From Tillandsia leiboldiana (Eukaryota; Streptophyta; Magnoliopsida; Poales; Bromeliaceae): 64,000 nt of DNA. The translations under genes were made by a program, and so were the position numbers. The notes under the pieces were generated by a model, which worked only from the letters and a program-made list of their open reading frames with translations, ran no database searches and had not been told where the DNA came from. Below are positions 12,680 through 24,650 of the stretch, piece after piece (within the stretch, counting starts at the first letter, position 1; each line of letters starts with the position of its first letter). Location: assembly GCA_029204045.2 (NCBI GenBank), contig CM055076.1, positions 19,904,269 to 19,968,268 on the forward strand, given 5' to 3'.

Positions 12680-13000
12680 CGTGCCACCACGTGTCCCCGG
12701 GGAAGTCAACACGCGCACAGTGCCGCGGCGTCAGCGCGGCATGGCGCGCACGCGCGCACGCGGCCCGAGGCACCGACACCTGCTCCGTGGACCGAGCGCG
12801 CTAGACCGCACCAATTCAGAACCGCCACGTGTCCACCCCGGTCCACCGTGCACCCGACCCGCAGCATGGACCGCGCGCACCAAGACCGGCCAATGCCATC
12901 ACGCCACGTGGCATGACCACGGTCCACCGTGCACCCCGCCAAGGCCGTGGACCGCGCCTACTGCGCCCGCCAACCGGGAGGCGCCACGTGGCGAGCGCCC
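12680..13000. promoter_or_regulatory. GC-rich LTR segment with repeated CACGTG motifs
   Basis: The palindrome CACGTG occurs at least four times (near 12686, 12825, 12904 and 12984), mostly as CCACGTGGC or CCACGTGTCC, within a GC-rich block that also repeats GGTCCACCGTGCA-type sequence. The related LTR at 60310 has a comparable block at 60630-61070. CACGTG is the core of the plant G-box bound by bZIP and bHLH factors; a regulatory role here is inferred from motif density. Confidence 0.55.
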
Positions 13001-13395
13001 GGGTGCACGCCTCTGCGGTGGACCGCGCGCCTCTGCCGCCGGCAACCGCCGCGCTCCGCCGCCCGCCGCCGCCGTCGGCGCCTCTCCGGCCGCCGGAACA
13101 GTACCAAAACCTCGAAATGCGTGTTTTCGCATCCGGACTCCGAAAAATACAAGTAAATAGTCCATCTTGACCGTTTTCGCGCGCTGAATCCAAATCCGAA
13201 GTCCGATCGGCCAAATTCCACTCCTAAAATTTCCCAAAAATTCCCGGAAAAGCAAACTTGATCTGTTTTTCATGCCGGGTCCAAATAACGGGTCCAAAAT
13301 GCGCGCAAACATCTCTAACACTCAACCGGGGTCTCCAGAAGTCACAGATCCAACAGTAATCCAAACGTGGGAAATTTCCGGGTCCTCACAACTGG

Positions 13396-13955
13396 GCTAC
13401 TAGGTCTCCGCCTTGACTGGGGGACGCTCTTTTTTGCTGTGGATGCCTACGTCTCATACCTACCTCGTCCGCTGCATTTTTTCGCGCCTCAGGTTGGCCC
13501 GGCGGTCGACTGCCTGGGGTGGGATCTTGCTAGTACGGAGGACTTGGTTTCCTCGGATCCCGCATCTTTTCGCGTTGAGCTCGCCGCCCGGCTTCTTCCG
13601 TCAACTCCTTCAGGTGGGACTGGTTTGCTGATCGACGAGGGGCCTACTGACATTCCTAAGAAGTCTGCGACGCCCCTGGCATCCCCCGGAGGGGGTGGGC
13701 TCCTCTACCCTTGGCTGTCAGCCTGCGGCCTTCACCTTCTCCCCCCTTCGCAGGAGTACCCGGCTCGCAAAGCGTGGTTCTGGTGACTTGGTCGCAAGAG
13801 CCATGGCGCGAAAAGCTTTGCTTCGGGAATGTAGGACTTTGCTGGCGTCGGGTGCAGCAACCGAGCTCACCAAGGCGAAAAGTGCATTGTGTGGGATCCG
13901 CCTTTCTGACGACGAAGCTGCGGACCTCCTGCTGTTCGCCGGGCCCCTCCCTTAG
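13396..13955 (+). pseudogene. LINE ORF1, C-terminal part after the solo-LTR insertion
   Basis: Joining across the LTR and one copy of ACTGG shifts frame 2 before the insertion to frame 0 after it, and frame 0 here ends with PLRRSTRLAKRGSGD and further basic, leucine-rich sequence closing with LLLFAGPLP at 13955. An RRS-R/T-RLA stretch near the C terminus is typical of plant LINE ORF1 proteins. The upstream part of this segment is disrupted. The ORF2 start follows 16 bases later. Confidence 0.65.
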
Positions 13956-13971
13956 GGGTCCCTGTCACTGA

Positions 13972-16900
13972 TTGGTGTTTGTTCTCGGGGGTGGTCTATG
14001 TATCGCTATGTTTCAGATTTTCAGTTGGAACGTTCGGGGTCTTAATGACCGGAATAAGCGTGCTGTCGTCAAGTCTGTTGTTTCTAAGCTTAAGTCATCT
14101 GTTTTATGCTTACAAGAATCTAAGGTGGATTCGGTCTCCCGATCCTTTCTTAGATCATTTGCCGGATCGCTTTTTGATAAATGTTTGTTCATCAAATCAG
14201 TGGGTGCCTCGGGGGGATTGATTACCTGCTGGCCCTCTAATGTCTTTTCCTGTAGCGGGGCTCTTATTCGAAAACACTCGCTTACTGTTCAGCTGACTCA
14301 CATCCCCAGCGGGACTCGGTTCTCTGTTACCAATGTGTATGGTCCTCCCACTTGGGATGGTAAACCGGAGTTCTGCCAGGAGCTGGCTGCCCTCAAAAGC
14401 GACTGTAGAGGGATGTGGGTTATCGGTGGGGACTTCAACCTAACAAAAAATCTGCAGGAAAGGAGGGGTAGTACCTGGAGTGGGCGCATTATGGCTTTGT
14501 TCTCTGATCTCCTCAATGAGTTGGAAATGCTGGATCTACCGTTAAGCAATCAGCAGTTCACCTGGTCCAACTTGCAGAGCAACCCATCTTTGGCCAAACT
14601 TGATCGCTTCCTGATCTCCACTGAGTGGGGTCACTGTTTCCCTCTTTCTAAGGTGGTTGCCGGACCGAGGATCGCTTCTGATCATTCGCCTATCCTTCTG
14701 TCCACCAGCCATAAGCTCAGCCCGCCTCGCTTCAGATTCGAGATGGTTTGGCTCACGCGAGAGGATTTCTGTTCTAGTTTACCGACATGGTGGAATGAGG
14801 TTCCTCCTAAGAACTCCAGTGTGCTTACTTTCGTGGCCAAGCTGCGACACTGTCGAAAACGCATCAAGGAATGGTGCTCCACGAGCTTCTACAGCATCTC
14901 CCGAACCAAAAATTATCTTGCCTGCGAGATTCAGCAGCTTGACGTTATGGAGGAACGTGCTAACCTATCCCCTATACTGTTTGAGAAGCGTGCTCAGCTT
15001 AAGTCCATCTTAGAGGGGTGACTATAGATGAAGAGATCCTTTGGAAATCTCGGGCTAATCTCCGGTGGTTGAAGGAAGGAGACGGTAACACGAAATATTT
15101 TCACGCAGTAGCTAACGAAAGGAGACGTATAAACACCATTGGCGACGTGGTGGCTAACGGGCAGACGCTCCGAAGAGAAGAGGACAAAATGGGGTACTTC
15201 TTCGATTACTTCAAAGCTCGCTTCGCCCCGAGGGAATATACACGGGGGGCGGTTGGGGACTGGGCAGAGCTCTTTGGAGTTAAAGCCTTTAGCCGCCCAG
15301 ATGATCTTACTGTGCCTTTCACCTTAGAGGAGATCAGAAAAGCAACTTTCCAATTGGGCAGTGATAAAGCCCCTGGACCTGACGGCTTTAACCTGGGCTT
15401 CATTCAAAAGTTCTAGGACGTAGTAAAGTCGGATCTATTGTGCATCTTCCAGGACCTCTACAATGGATCATTGAACTCTTCCCCATTGGATTATTCCTAC
15501 ATCTGCCTGGTCCCCAAGAAGGAAGGAGCTAACTCGACTAATGACTTCAGGCCTATTAGTCTCCTTAACGCGGTGCAGAAGATCATTTCGAAAGTACTGG
15601 CTAACAGACTTGAAGTGGTTCTGAAGGAGGTAATTTCACCTGCTCAGTCTGCTTTGCTCAAAGGTAGGTCGATTCTTGACTCCTTTGCTACGGCCACCGA
15701 ACTCGTCAACTGGTCCTCCAAATCAGGACTAGAAGTGGTGGGGATTAAAGCGGATTTCGAGAAAGCGTTTGACATGGTACTTTGGGACTTCCTATTCTTG
15801 GCCCTTTCCGGGTTGGGTGCAAACGACAGATGGTGTGGTTGGATCAAGCAATGCGTCTGTAATGCTAAGGTGGCAATCCTAGTGAACGGAGTTCCAACGA
15901 ACTGGATTAAGACCTTTAGGGGGCTTAGGCAAGGGGATCCTCTGTCCCCCTACCTTTTCATTCTGGTGGCTGAATGTTTGACCAGAATGACGGAGCGGGC
16001 GGTACACAACGGCCTCCTGAAAGGGGTGGGTCCCTCTCTGACCTCTAAGGTATCTATCATACAATACGCAGATGACACCCTCTTTTTTGGTGGCGCGAAG
16101 AAGAATCAGATCAACAACCTGCTCTTCATCTGGAAGCTTTTTGAATGGGCTTCCGGATTGAAGGTTAACCGCGAGAAGACAAAGCTTATCTATCTTGGCA
16201 GGCGGTCCAGCAAAGGGAGGAGACTTGCTGACATCCTGGGGTGTAAGTTGGGTACACTTCTGATATCTTACCTTGGCCTTCCATTATCCGACAAGCAAGT
16301 TCGAAAAGATGATTGGCGGCGGGTTATTGGCAAATTCGAGTCGCGGATAGAAGGGTGGCAAGCTAAACTTTTATCCCAGGGCGGTAGACTGGTGTTGGTG
16401 AACTCAGTACTGTCGAACCTTCCGCTCTACTTCCTCTCAATGTTCAGGGCGCCCAAATGGGTGGTCAGACGGTTTGAGGTGCTTCGCCGGGCTTTCTTCT
16501 GGAAGGGGGAACATCCATCGAAGAAGGACAATGCCTGGTGAATTGGATGACGGTTTGCAGGAGTACTTCGGAGGGAGGACTTGGAGTCCTGAACTTGGAG
16601 AGCATGAACGTTGCACTGCTTGCCAAGTGGTGGTGGAGATTCCTCTCTGACAAGAGCCTACTGTGGGGGCCCCTCATCAAAGGACTCTACTATGGACGGA
16701 GGAAGCCGTTGAGAGAAGGGTCCTCCTTCAAGCCGCTGTCCCAATGGTGGCGCAATGTAGTAGCCACTAGGGATATTTTCAGATGTGGGCTGTCGTATTC
16801 GTTGGGGGATGGCCTTGACATCCGCTTTTGGTCTGACATCTGGGTCGCTCAGGCTCCTCTGAGCACTCTTTTCCCTGTTATGTTCGACTCTGTCAGGGGG

Positions 16901-17200
16901 AAGAGAACTAGTGTGATGTCGTGTCGGGGGGCGTTCAGGTGGAAGTGGGGCTTTATCCTTCGGGGGTTCATCCCTGGTAACCCGGCGGAGTACGAAATGG
17001 TCGCCCTGCTTAAGGAGACTATAGCGGCTATTTCCACCATTCCTTCGAAAGACGGTGTACGTTGGAGATGGACTCAATCTGAGAACTTTTCGGTCAAATC
17101 CCTTTATCTCTTCATCGAGAACGGCGGGGTATCGGATTCTCGCTTTCGAGAGATCTGGAAGATCAAAGTCCCCCTCAAGGTTAAAATTTTTATCTGGTTA
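13972..17200 (+). pseudogene. LINE ORF2: endonuclease and reverse transcriptase (interrupted)
   Basis: ORF2 supplies the nicking endonuclease and reverse transcriptase for target-primed reverse transcription. The first frame (13972-15021) is an APE-type endonuclease with FSWNVRGLND, CLQESK, NVYGPP, GGDFNL and ASDHSPI. A frameshift near 15015 passes to a second frame, with an in-frame TAG at 15414-15416 at a position where tryptophan (TGG) is expected. Reverse-transcriptase motifs then follow: APGPDGF, FRPISLLN, KADFEKAFD, LRQGDPLSPYLF and the catalytic QYADDT near 16065. A second frameshift near 16540 leads into the C-terminal region, which is cut by the gag-only LTR element at 17200. The reading frame resumes at 24651. 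Confidence 0.93.
17196..17200. repeat. Target-site duplication of the gag-only element (left)
   Basis: GGTTA precedes the 5' LTR and is repeated at 24646-24650 immediately after the 3' LTR. Confidence 0.9.
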
Positions 17201-20042
17201 TGTAGTACTCTAGAAATTCAAATTGAATTTGAAGAATTCAAATAGCAATATGAATAAGGTAATGCAAAAATTGAACCTAAGTGGTTGTATATCGGTGTGC
17301 AAATTGCACAGTTTTTAGAGCACTATTTCTGCCTTTCAGATCCGAGTCTAATCTCGAAAATTTGAAATCACCAATGCGACTGTCGCGTCGAATCGATCGA
17401 AAATGGTATAAAAAGATTTTCGATCCGACGGTCAGATCGTTCAGAAATCATAGAAGAAGCTGGTGGGGCCCACGACTTAAGTCGCAAATAGTAACCTCCT
17501 GATTTAATTCCCCGCCGAGCGAACGTTGGCCGATTCATTGTCTGGAGTCCGAATCTAGTGATCCAGGTAGTCGATTTGAATGGCATCGACGTTCTGAGCG
17601 CAGAGGCGCTGACGAAATTGGTGTTTGACGACTCAAAAGCATCGCAAAGTGTGCTACACAGTATAAATTTACAGTATTTTATGGATTTTAAAATTATAGA
17701 GGATCGAATGCAATAAACAAAAATCGCTACCTGATAGGTTTCGTCGAGCCGGACGTCGTGGTGGTGTCCATTTTTTAGTGGGACAATTCGGTTGTCTCGA
17801 AATGCGTGAAATGTGGTAAAATTTACTGTATTTTTGGTGTAAACTCAATATTTTATGCACCATGTTTAGGGAAACTTGGTGTAGAAGGTCTATTATGCAA
17901 GATGAATCTACAATAGGGGTCTTAGTGCAAGGGGTGATGTGTGGAAGGTGTAAAATGCAATGAAAGTGGAAAAGTACACTAAACGGTACTATGTTTTAGT
18001 GTCGTGGGTTGGGGGCAATTACAATTGCTTGTCCACGACCCCCACCACCTCTGCCACGACGCCAACTTCCAGAACTGCTCTCTCCTTTTGTGTGGCTCGG
18101 AGGAAGGTGAGGAGGGTATCCATTTGAATGCAACCGAGGTAGCTTGGAGAGGAACCAGCAATTCGGAGTTCCCTTGCACCCAGATAGTTCTGGAGAAATC
18201 TTTAGTCTTCTCTGCTCTCTCCCCGAGCCCAGCATCACAGGCCACCGTGCCTGGTCACCGGAAAAGCAAGATATTTCAAGAAAACTCTTGATCTCGGGGT
18301 GTGGTGGAGTGAGGCTTCACCAAGTTGGTTGGGACTGCTTCTAGAGCATCCAGAGGACTTTTGCAACCAAGCCAAGGTGATCCGGCTGCCTGCCGTGGCC
18401 GCGCGACGCTGGGAGGAGCAAGGCCGGCTTCGTCCATCTTCTCCAACTCCGGCGAAGGTTCCAGCAGTCAGCCGCCAGTTTGCGAGCCATCCAGCAGTCA
18501 CCGCGACCGTCTACTTTGAGGTGGGTTTATCTTCGGTCCGGGCTTTATCAGGTTGGCCCTATGGGGTACCGTGGTAGGTTGGACCCCTGTTTTTGGTGTA
18601 GCCCTGAACCTATGTTTGAGCCTTGCTATTTGCTTTCATTCCAGCATTCAGTCATTACAGCTATGTTTGCCTTGATCTTACAGTTGAGCTTTCTATATGC
18701 TTTCATTCTCAGCACTTAGTATGTATAGTGATATACATCTGGACATATGCCATGCCTGATTGGACATTAGCTAGAGTGATTACCAGTTCACTTTATATCA
18801 GCATTTCCTATTCTTCTCCTGTATGATAGAATAGGAGTACAGTTCTGCTATTCAGTTTCAGTTACAGCTCAGATATTCAGCTCCTGTTGCTCAGATTCAT
18901 TTATTCAGCATCCCGACAGGGATTATCTGGCTCATTGCCGATTGTTCAGTTTCTTTGACTGTGAACTTGAGCATCAGCCTTATGATCGCCATAGCACTAG
19001 CTGCTCATTTCACGTACGCAGTGGGATTGATCCCCCACAACGCATTCTTTACCGGTAAAGTGGTCGATAGTGGCGACCCGTGAGCCCCAGGCTGCACATA
19101 GTGGACGAGAGTGGCGACACGTGTGCCCCTGAGTGCACCGATGGTGCCGGGTTATATATCAGCCGAACGTGCCAGCTTTGGCATTGGTCTAGGTCCTCGT
19201 GACTGATTACGGCACTGATTGGGTACTTACAGTTATCATTATTCAGCACTTTCAGCTTACAACATTGTTATATACCAGCTTTGTTTATAGCATGATCATT
19301 TCCTGCTTACCAGATTTATCAGTTAAAGCATGATCAATTACAATCATGAGTACCCTGCTTTCCTTCTGTGATTATCAGCATTCCCTGTTTACAGCATTGA
19401 TATTATTGATTATCATACTAGCTCTGCTCTATAGCATGATTAGCTCTTGCTTGTCTTATTTACCAGTTACAGCATGCTTAGATTTTATATCTGTATCTTA
19501 CCTTTCAGCTTCAGTATTTCTCGCTCTTACTATCCGCTTATTATTGTATCCGGTAGGTACGACTTGCTATTTCCCGGCCTGTCGTGCCCACTGGGATACA
19601 TGTAGAGTGTATCTCACACCCCCTGGGTGACCGTTTTTCAGGTCAGTCGGGTGCTGGGAGATTGGGGCGATCCAGTGAGCTGTTGCAGTAGAGTTGTCCC
19701 CTGCTATTGGCCGCAGTGGCCCAGTGCTAGTATTTTCAGTTATAGTAGCATGATCTTAGATTGTCTCAATATTTATGAGTTGGAGTATTTGTGGATTATG
19801 TTATGAGTAGTTGTGGATGTATTAGTTGTAGAGCTTTATATTTTTTGGATTTAGCTGTTGATTATTGCCCTCTGATTGTATCACTGCACTTGCCTAGCCG
19901 AGCATGTATAGGGGAGACTCTGTCCGTGTGGACAGAGGATTTCCTATGCATGTGGCGGTCTGTTCACGTCCTGAGTTTAAAGTTTGAACTCTGATTTAAA
20001 AAAAAAAAATTCTACCGCTATTTTGAAACTCGGGGCGTGACA
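17201..20042 (+). mobile_element. 5' LTR of the gag-only element
   Basis: It starts TGTAGTACTC and ends CTCGGGGCGTGACA. It contains the palindromes CGACTTAAGTCG (17473-17484) and CTTTACCGGTAAAG (19047-19060), and an A-tract at about 19998-20009 near the 3' end. No conserved protein is encoded; several short frames are the same in both LTRs only because the LTRs are copies. Confidence 0.92.
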
Positions 20043-20049
20043 GATTAGA

Positions 20050-20061
20050 TGTTATTAGAGA
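20050..20061 (+). other. Degenerate primer-binding site
   Basis: Eight bases after the 5' LTR the sequence TGTTATTAGAGA stands where related elements have TGGTATCAGAGC, complementary to the 3' end of initiator tRNA-Met (compare 63366-63377). Nine of twelve bases agree, so priming is probably weakened. Confidence 0.6.
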
Positions 20062-20218
20062 CAGGTTTAAGAAACCTAAGGATTTGGGTAGGATTGAGCC
20101 CTAGGATGACTTGAGTCTGACGTGAGTGCGCGGGGATGTATGTTGTTCCTGGGGTTAGGAGCTCAAGTGTCTTTATCACTATTTGAGTATATCCTAACCT
20201 GGTTGTTGTGTTTCAGTT

Positions 20219-21670
20219 ATGGCTCGACCTGGGCGTCATGGTGGTGATGATGGGCGAGGTACGGCCAGAGTGCCGAGGGAGCCGGAGGGCTCCGATAGAT
20301 TTCAGCAGATGCAGGACCAGATTACTACACTGACCGCTGTGGTTCAGCAGCTTGTACAGCAGCAGGCTGCTGTTCATGCTACACCTGCCGCGCCACCTGT
20401 TCAGCCACCTGAGCCAGTACCGGAAGAGCCAGTTATATCTCCTACTGCCCCAGCGCCACCTGTAGCGCCAGCCCCGGCGACTGCCACTATTTCTGGGGTT
20501 GCTGCTGCTACCGTTAGCGACCCACCGGTTGCTACTGCCGGGACCTCTTCTCGGCCGACGACGCCTGCCGCTACAGAGGATGCGGCTCAGGCTGAAAAGG
20601 CCCGAGCGAAGGCGGTCCTGATGGAGTTTAAGAAATTTCAGCCACCCACCTTTGACGGCACCTCAGATGACGACTGGGCTGTCGAGAGATGGGCGCATCG
20701 CATGGAGAAACTCTTTCGAGATGTGTTCACGGAGGATCGTGACCGTGTACACTTGGCTGCACACTGCCTCGAGGGTGAGGCGGATCAGTGGTGGTCTGAG
20801 ATTTTGAGAGACCAGTACGGGGGAATTCCTGAACCCCCGTGGCAAGTCTTCAAGGATGCAATATATGACCGCTATCTGAATGATGTGACGAAGCAGGGAC
20901 TAGAGCGGCAGCTGGAGACTATGCATCAGGGAGACCGCACTGTGCGGGATTATGAGCGGGAGTTCTCCCGTGTTTGTGCTTTGGTTCCGCAGGCAGTGCG
21001 GGATGAGCAGCGCAAGATCCGACTCTTCTCCCAAGGGCTACGACCTGAGATCAGGCGACTTCTCTCCTCCTTGGACATCCGGATGTATCGGGTCTGCGTC
21101 AACCGTGCTCTTTCTGTGGAGGCTGACATAGTAGCCTCTCGTGCTGAGCGACAGGCTTCAGAGAAAGGCAAGGGCAAGAAGAGATCGTTTCCTGGAGACG
21201 GGGGTGGAGCCTCGAGCAGCGGGAAGCCACCCAAATATCCTCGACCCCAGGATCGGGCTGCGAGTGCTTCTGCTAGCAGTCAGCAGCGGACTCCGCGACC
21301 ATGTGTCTTTTGTGGTGGACCTCATCGGGGTATTACTTGTGAGCAGCGCCATGGCCGTTGCTTCAGGTGTGGCCAGGCTGGGCATGTCATAGCTGAGTGC
21401 CCTCAGGGACCTACATCAGCCCCGTCTGCTATTTCTGCACCGGCCGTTTCTTCCCGACGGCAGAGTCATGCACCGAGTGCGCAGTCAGGTGGACTGCGTC
21501 AGAGTTCTGGAGGTCGCGTGTATGCCCTGACTACTCCGGATGATCCACCAGTCGTAGACCTTACTGGTATGCTGCCAAGTGGTAAGCTTAAAATTATGCA
21601 CTTTCCTTGTATTATAGTGCACCTTTACTGTTTTCAGTGGTGTTGTGTGACTGATTGTCACTGGGATTGA
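20219..21670 (+). CDS. Gag polyprotein of the gag-only element, 483 aa
   Basis: Gag forms the virus-like particle that packages element RNA. The open frame is uninterrupted. Residues 26-120 hold a glutamine-rich helix and a long Pro/Ala/Thr linker; residues about 140-300 are the retrotransposon gag domain (FQPPTFDGTSDDDW, CLEGEADQWW, YDRYLNDVTKQ, FSQGLRPEIRRLL). Two zinc knuckles follow, CVFCGGPHRGITC (362-374, spacing slightly short) and CFRCGQAGHVIAEC (381-394). The frame then reaches DDPPVVDLTGML, the point where autonomous relatives normally enter the aspartic protease, and ends in about 30 unrelated residues. This looks like loss of the whole pol segment at that junction. The start at 20219 is the first methionine after the leader. 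Confidence 0.9.
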   Translation: MARPGRHGGDDGRGTARVPREPEGSDRFQQMQDQITTLTAVVQQLVQQQAAVHATPAAPPVQPPEPVPEEPVISPTAPAPPVAPAPATATISGVAAATVSDPPVATAGTSSRPTTPAATEDAAQAEKARAKAVLMEFKKFQPPTFDGTSDDDWAVERWAHRMEKLFRDVFTEDRDRVHLAAHCLEGEADQWWSEILRDQYGGIPEPPWQVFKDAIYDRYLNDVTKQGLERQLETMHQGDRTVRDYEREFSRVCALVPQAVRDEQRKIRLFSQGLRPEIRRLLSSLDIRMYRVCVNRALSVEADIVASRAERQASEKGKGKKRSFPGDGGGASSSGKPPKYPRPQDRAASASASSQQRTPRPCVFCGGPHRGITCEQRHGRCFRCGQAGHVIAECPQGPTSAPSAISAPAVSSRRQSHAPSAQSGGLRQSSGGRVYALTTPDDPPVVDLTGMLPSGKLKIMHFPCIIVHLYCFQWCCVTDCHWD

Positions 21671-21789
21671 GTTGGACAGTGTAGATTTACCGCGACTGAT
21701 TGTCGCCGTGTAGTGTTAGTCTGGCACCCTGTGTTAGTGTACTGTTTGATGTCCCACTGTAGTTAAGTTTCGGGGACGAAACTTCTAAT

Positions 21790-21802
21790 AAGGAGGGGGT
21801 AA
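21790..21802 (+). other. Polypurine tract
   Basis: AAGGAGGGGGTAA directly precedes the 3' LTR, as expected for the plus-strand priming site of reverse transcription. Confidence 0.8.
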
Positions 21803-24645
21803 TGTAGTACTCTAGAAATTCAAATTGAATTTGAAGAATTCAAATAGCAATATGAATAAGGTAATGAAAAAATTGAACCTAAGTGGTTGTATATCGGTGT
21901 GCAAATTGCACTGTTTTCAGAGCACTATTTCTACCTTTCAGATCCGAGTCTAATCTCGAAAATTTGAAATCACCAATGCGACTGTCTCGTCGAATCGATC
22001 GAAAATGGTATAAAAAGATTTTCGATCCGACGGTCAGATCGTTCAGAAATCAGAGAAAAAGCTAGTGGGGCCCACGACTTAAGTCGTGAATAGTAACCTC
22101 CTGATTTAATTCCCCGCCGAGCGAACGTTGGCCGATTCACTGTCTGGAGTCCGAATCTAGCGATCCAGGTAGTCGATTTGAATGGCATCAACGTTCTGAG
22201 CGCAGTGGCGCTGACGAAATTGGTGTTTGACGACTCTAAAGCATCGCAAAGTGTGCTACACAGTATAAATTTATAATATTTTATGGATTTTAAAATTATA
22301 GAGGATCGAATGCAATAAACAAAAATCGCTACCTGATAGGTTTCGTCGAGCCGGACGTCGTGGTGGTGTCCATTTTTTAGTTGGACAATTCGGTTGTCTC
22401 GAAATGCGTGAAATGTGGTAAAATTTACTGTATTTTCGGTGTAAACTCAATATTGTATGCACCATGTTTAGGGAAACTTGGTGTAGAAGGTCTATTATGC
22501 AAGATGAATCTACAATAGGGGTCTTAGTGCAAGGGGTGATGTGTGGAAGGTGTAAAATGCAATGAAAGTGGAAAAGTACACTAAACGGTACTATGTTTTA
22601 GTGTCGTGGGTTGGGGGCAGTTACAACTGCTTGTCCACGACCCCCACCACCTCTGCCACGACGCCAACTTCCAGAACCGCTCTCTCCTTTTGTGTGGCTC
22701 GGAGGAAGGTGAGGAGGGTATCCATTTGAATGCAACCGAGGTAGCTTGGAGAGGAACCAGCAATTCGGAGTTCCCTTGCACCCAGATAGTTCTGGAGAAA
22801 TCTTTAGTCTTCTCTGCTCTCTCCCCGAGCCCAGCATCACAGGCCGCCGTGCCTGGTCACCGGAAAAGCAAGATATTTCAAGAAAACTCTTGATCTCGGG
22901 GTGTGGTGGAGTGAGGCTTCACCAAGTTGGTTGGGACTGCTTCTAGAGCATCCAGAGGACTTTTGCAACCAAGCCAAGGTGATCCGGCTGCCTGCCGTGG
23001 CCGCGCGACGCTGGGAGGAGAAAGGCCGGCTTCGTCCATCTTCTCCAACTCCGGCGAAGGTTCCAGCAGTCAGCCGCCAGTTTGCGAGCCATCCAGCAGT
23101 CACCGCGACCGTCTACTTTGAGGTGGGTTTATCTTCGGTCCGGGCTTTATCAGGTTGGCCCTATGGGGTACCGTGGTAGGTTGGACCCCTGTTTTTGGTG
23201 TAGCCCTGAACCTATGTTTGAGCCTTGCTATTTGCTTTCATTCCAGCATTCAGTCATTACAGCTATGTTTGCCTTGATCTTACAGTTGAGCTTTCTATAT
23301 GCTTTCATTCTCAGCACTTAGTATGTATAGTGATATACATCTGGACATATGCCATGCCTGATTGGACATTAGCTAGAGTGATTACCAGTTCACTTTATAT
23401 CAGCATTTCCTATTCTTCTCCTGCATGATAGAATAGGAGTACAGTTCTGCTATTCAGTTTCAGTTACAGCTCAGATATTCAGCTCCTGTTGCTCAGATTC
23501 ATTTATTCAGCATCCCGACAGGGATTATCTGGCTCATTGCCGATTGTTCAGTTTCTTTGACTGTGAACTTGAGCATCAGCCTTATGATCGCCATAGCACT
23601 AGCTGCTCATTTCACGTACGCAGTGGGATTGATCCCCCACAACGCGTTCTTTACCGGTAAAGTGGTCGATAGTGGCGACCCGTGAGCCCCAAGCTGCACA
23701 TAGTGGACGAGAGTGGCGACACGTGTGCCCCTGAGTGCACCGATGGTGCCGGGTTATATGTCAGCCGAACGTGCCAGCTTTGGCATTGGTCTTGGTCCTC
23801 GTGACTGATGATGGCACTGATTGGGTACTTACAGTTATTATTATTCAGCACTTTCAGTTTACAGCATTGTTATATACCAGCTTTGTTTATAGCATGATCA
23901 TTTCCTGCTTACCAGATTTATCAGTTAAAGCATGATCGATTACAATCATGAGTACCCTGCTTTCGTTCTGTGATTATCAGCATTCCCTGTTTACAGCATT
24001 GATATTATTGATTATCATACTAGCTCTGCTCTATAGCATGATTAGCTCTTGCTTGTCTTATTTACCAGTTACAGCATGCTTAGATTTTATATCTGTATCT
24101 TACCTTTCAGCTTCAGTATTTCTTGCTCTTACTATCCGCTTATTATTGTATCCGGTAGGTACGACTTGCTATTTCCCGGCCCGTCGTGCCCACTGGGATA
24201 CATGTAGAGTGTATCTCACACCCCCTGGGTGACCGTTTTTCAGGTTAGTCGGGTGCTAGGAGATTGGGGCGATCCAGTGAGCTGTTGCGGTAGAGTTGTC
24301 CCCTGCTATTGGCCGTAGTGGCCCAGTGCTAGTATTTTCAGTTATAGTAGCATGATCTTAGATTGTCTCAATATTTCTGAGTTGGAGTATTTGTGGATTA
24401 TGTTATGAGTAGTTGTGGATGTATTAGTTGTAGAGCTTTATATTTTTTGGATTTAGCTGTTGATTATTGCCCTCTGATTGTATCACTGCACTTGCCTAGC
24501 CGAGCATGTATAGGGGAGACTCTGTCCGTGTGGACAGAGGATTTCCTATGCATGTGGCGGTCTGTTCACGTCCTGAGTTTAAAGTTTGAACTCTGATTTA
24601 AAAAAAAAAAAATTCTACCGCTATTTTGAAACTCGGGGCGTGACA
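21803..24645 (+). mobile_element. 3' LTR of the gag-only element
   Basis: Near-identical copy of 17201-20042, starting TGTAGTACTC and ending GGGGCGTGACA, followed by the duplicated GGTTA. The same palindromes occur at 22075-22086 and 23649-23662. Confidence 0.92.
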
Positions 24646-24650
24646 GGTTA

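Larger units (their letters stand above)
9900..13390 (-). mobile_element. Solo LTR of a Ty3/gypsy-type element, 3491 bp
   Basis: It begins TGTCACGCCCCGG and ends GGGTCCTCACA on the plus strand, so it is a TG...CA repeat lying on the minus strand, bounded by the 5-bp duplication ACTGG. Its left end and the block CACTCCGGAGTAG-type sequence near 10700 match, in reverse complement, the LTR at 60310-63357 (compare 63305-63357 and 62590-62630). It holds no gag or pol and no second LTR, hence a solo LTR left by recombination between the two LTRs of a full element. Length exceeds the related LTR mainly through a tandem array at 10893-11240 and a GC-rich block at 12680-13080. Confidence 0.88.
17201..24645 (+). 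mobile_element. Complete gag-only LTR retrotransposon (TR-GAG type), 7445 bp
   Basis: Two direct LTRs of 2842 and 2843 bp enclose only 1760 bp, which holds one gag open frame and no protease, reverse transcriptase, RNase H or integrase. This matches the class described as terminal-repeat retrotransposons with GAG domain, which need pol from a partner. By eye the LTRs differ at roughly 50 positions (about 1.7 percent), mostly transitions. It sits inside LINE ORF2 with a clean 5-bp duplication. The mobilising autonomous relative is not in the window, though the LTR at 1-3531 is a cousin. Confidence 0.92.

Noticed and set aside
18004..19994. Many short frames repeated at 22606-24596
   Set aside because: Identical pairs only because the two LTRs are copies; changes between them do not favour any frame.
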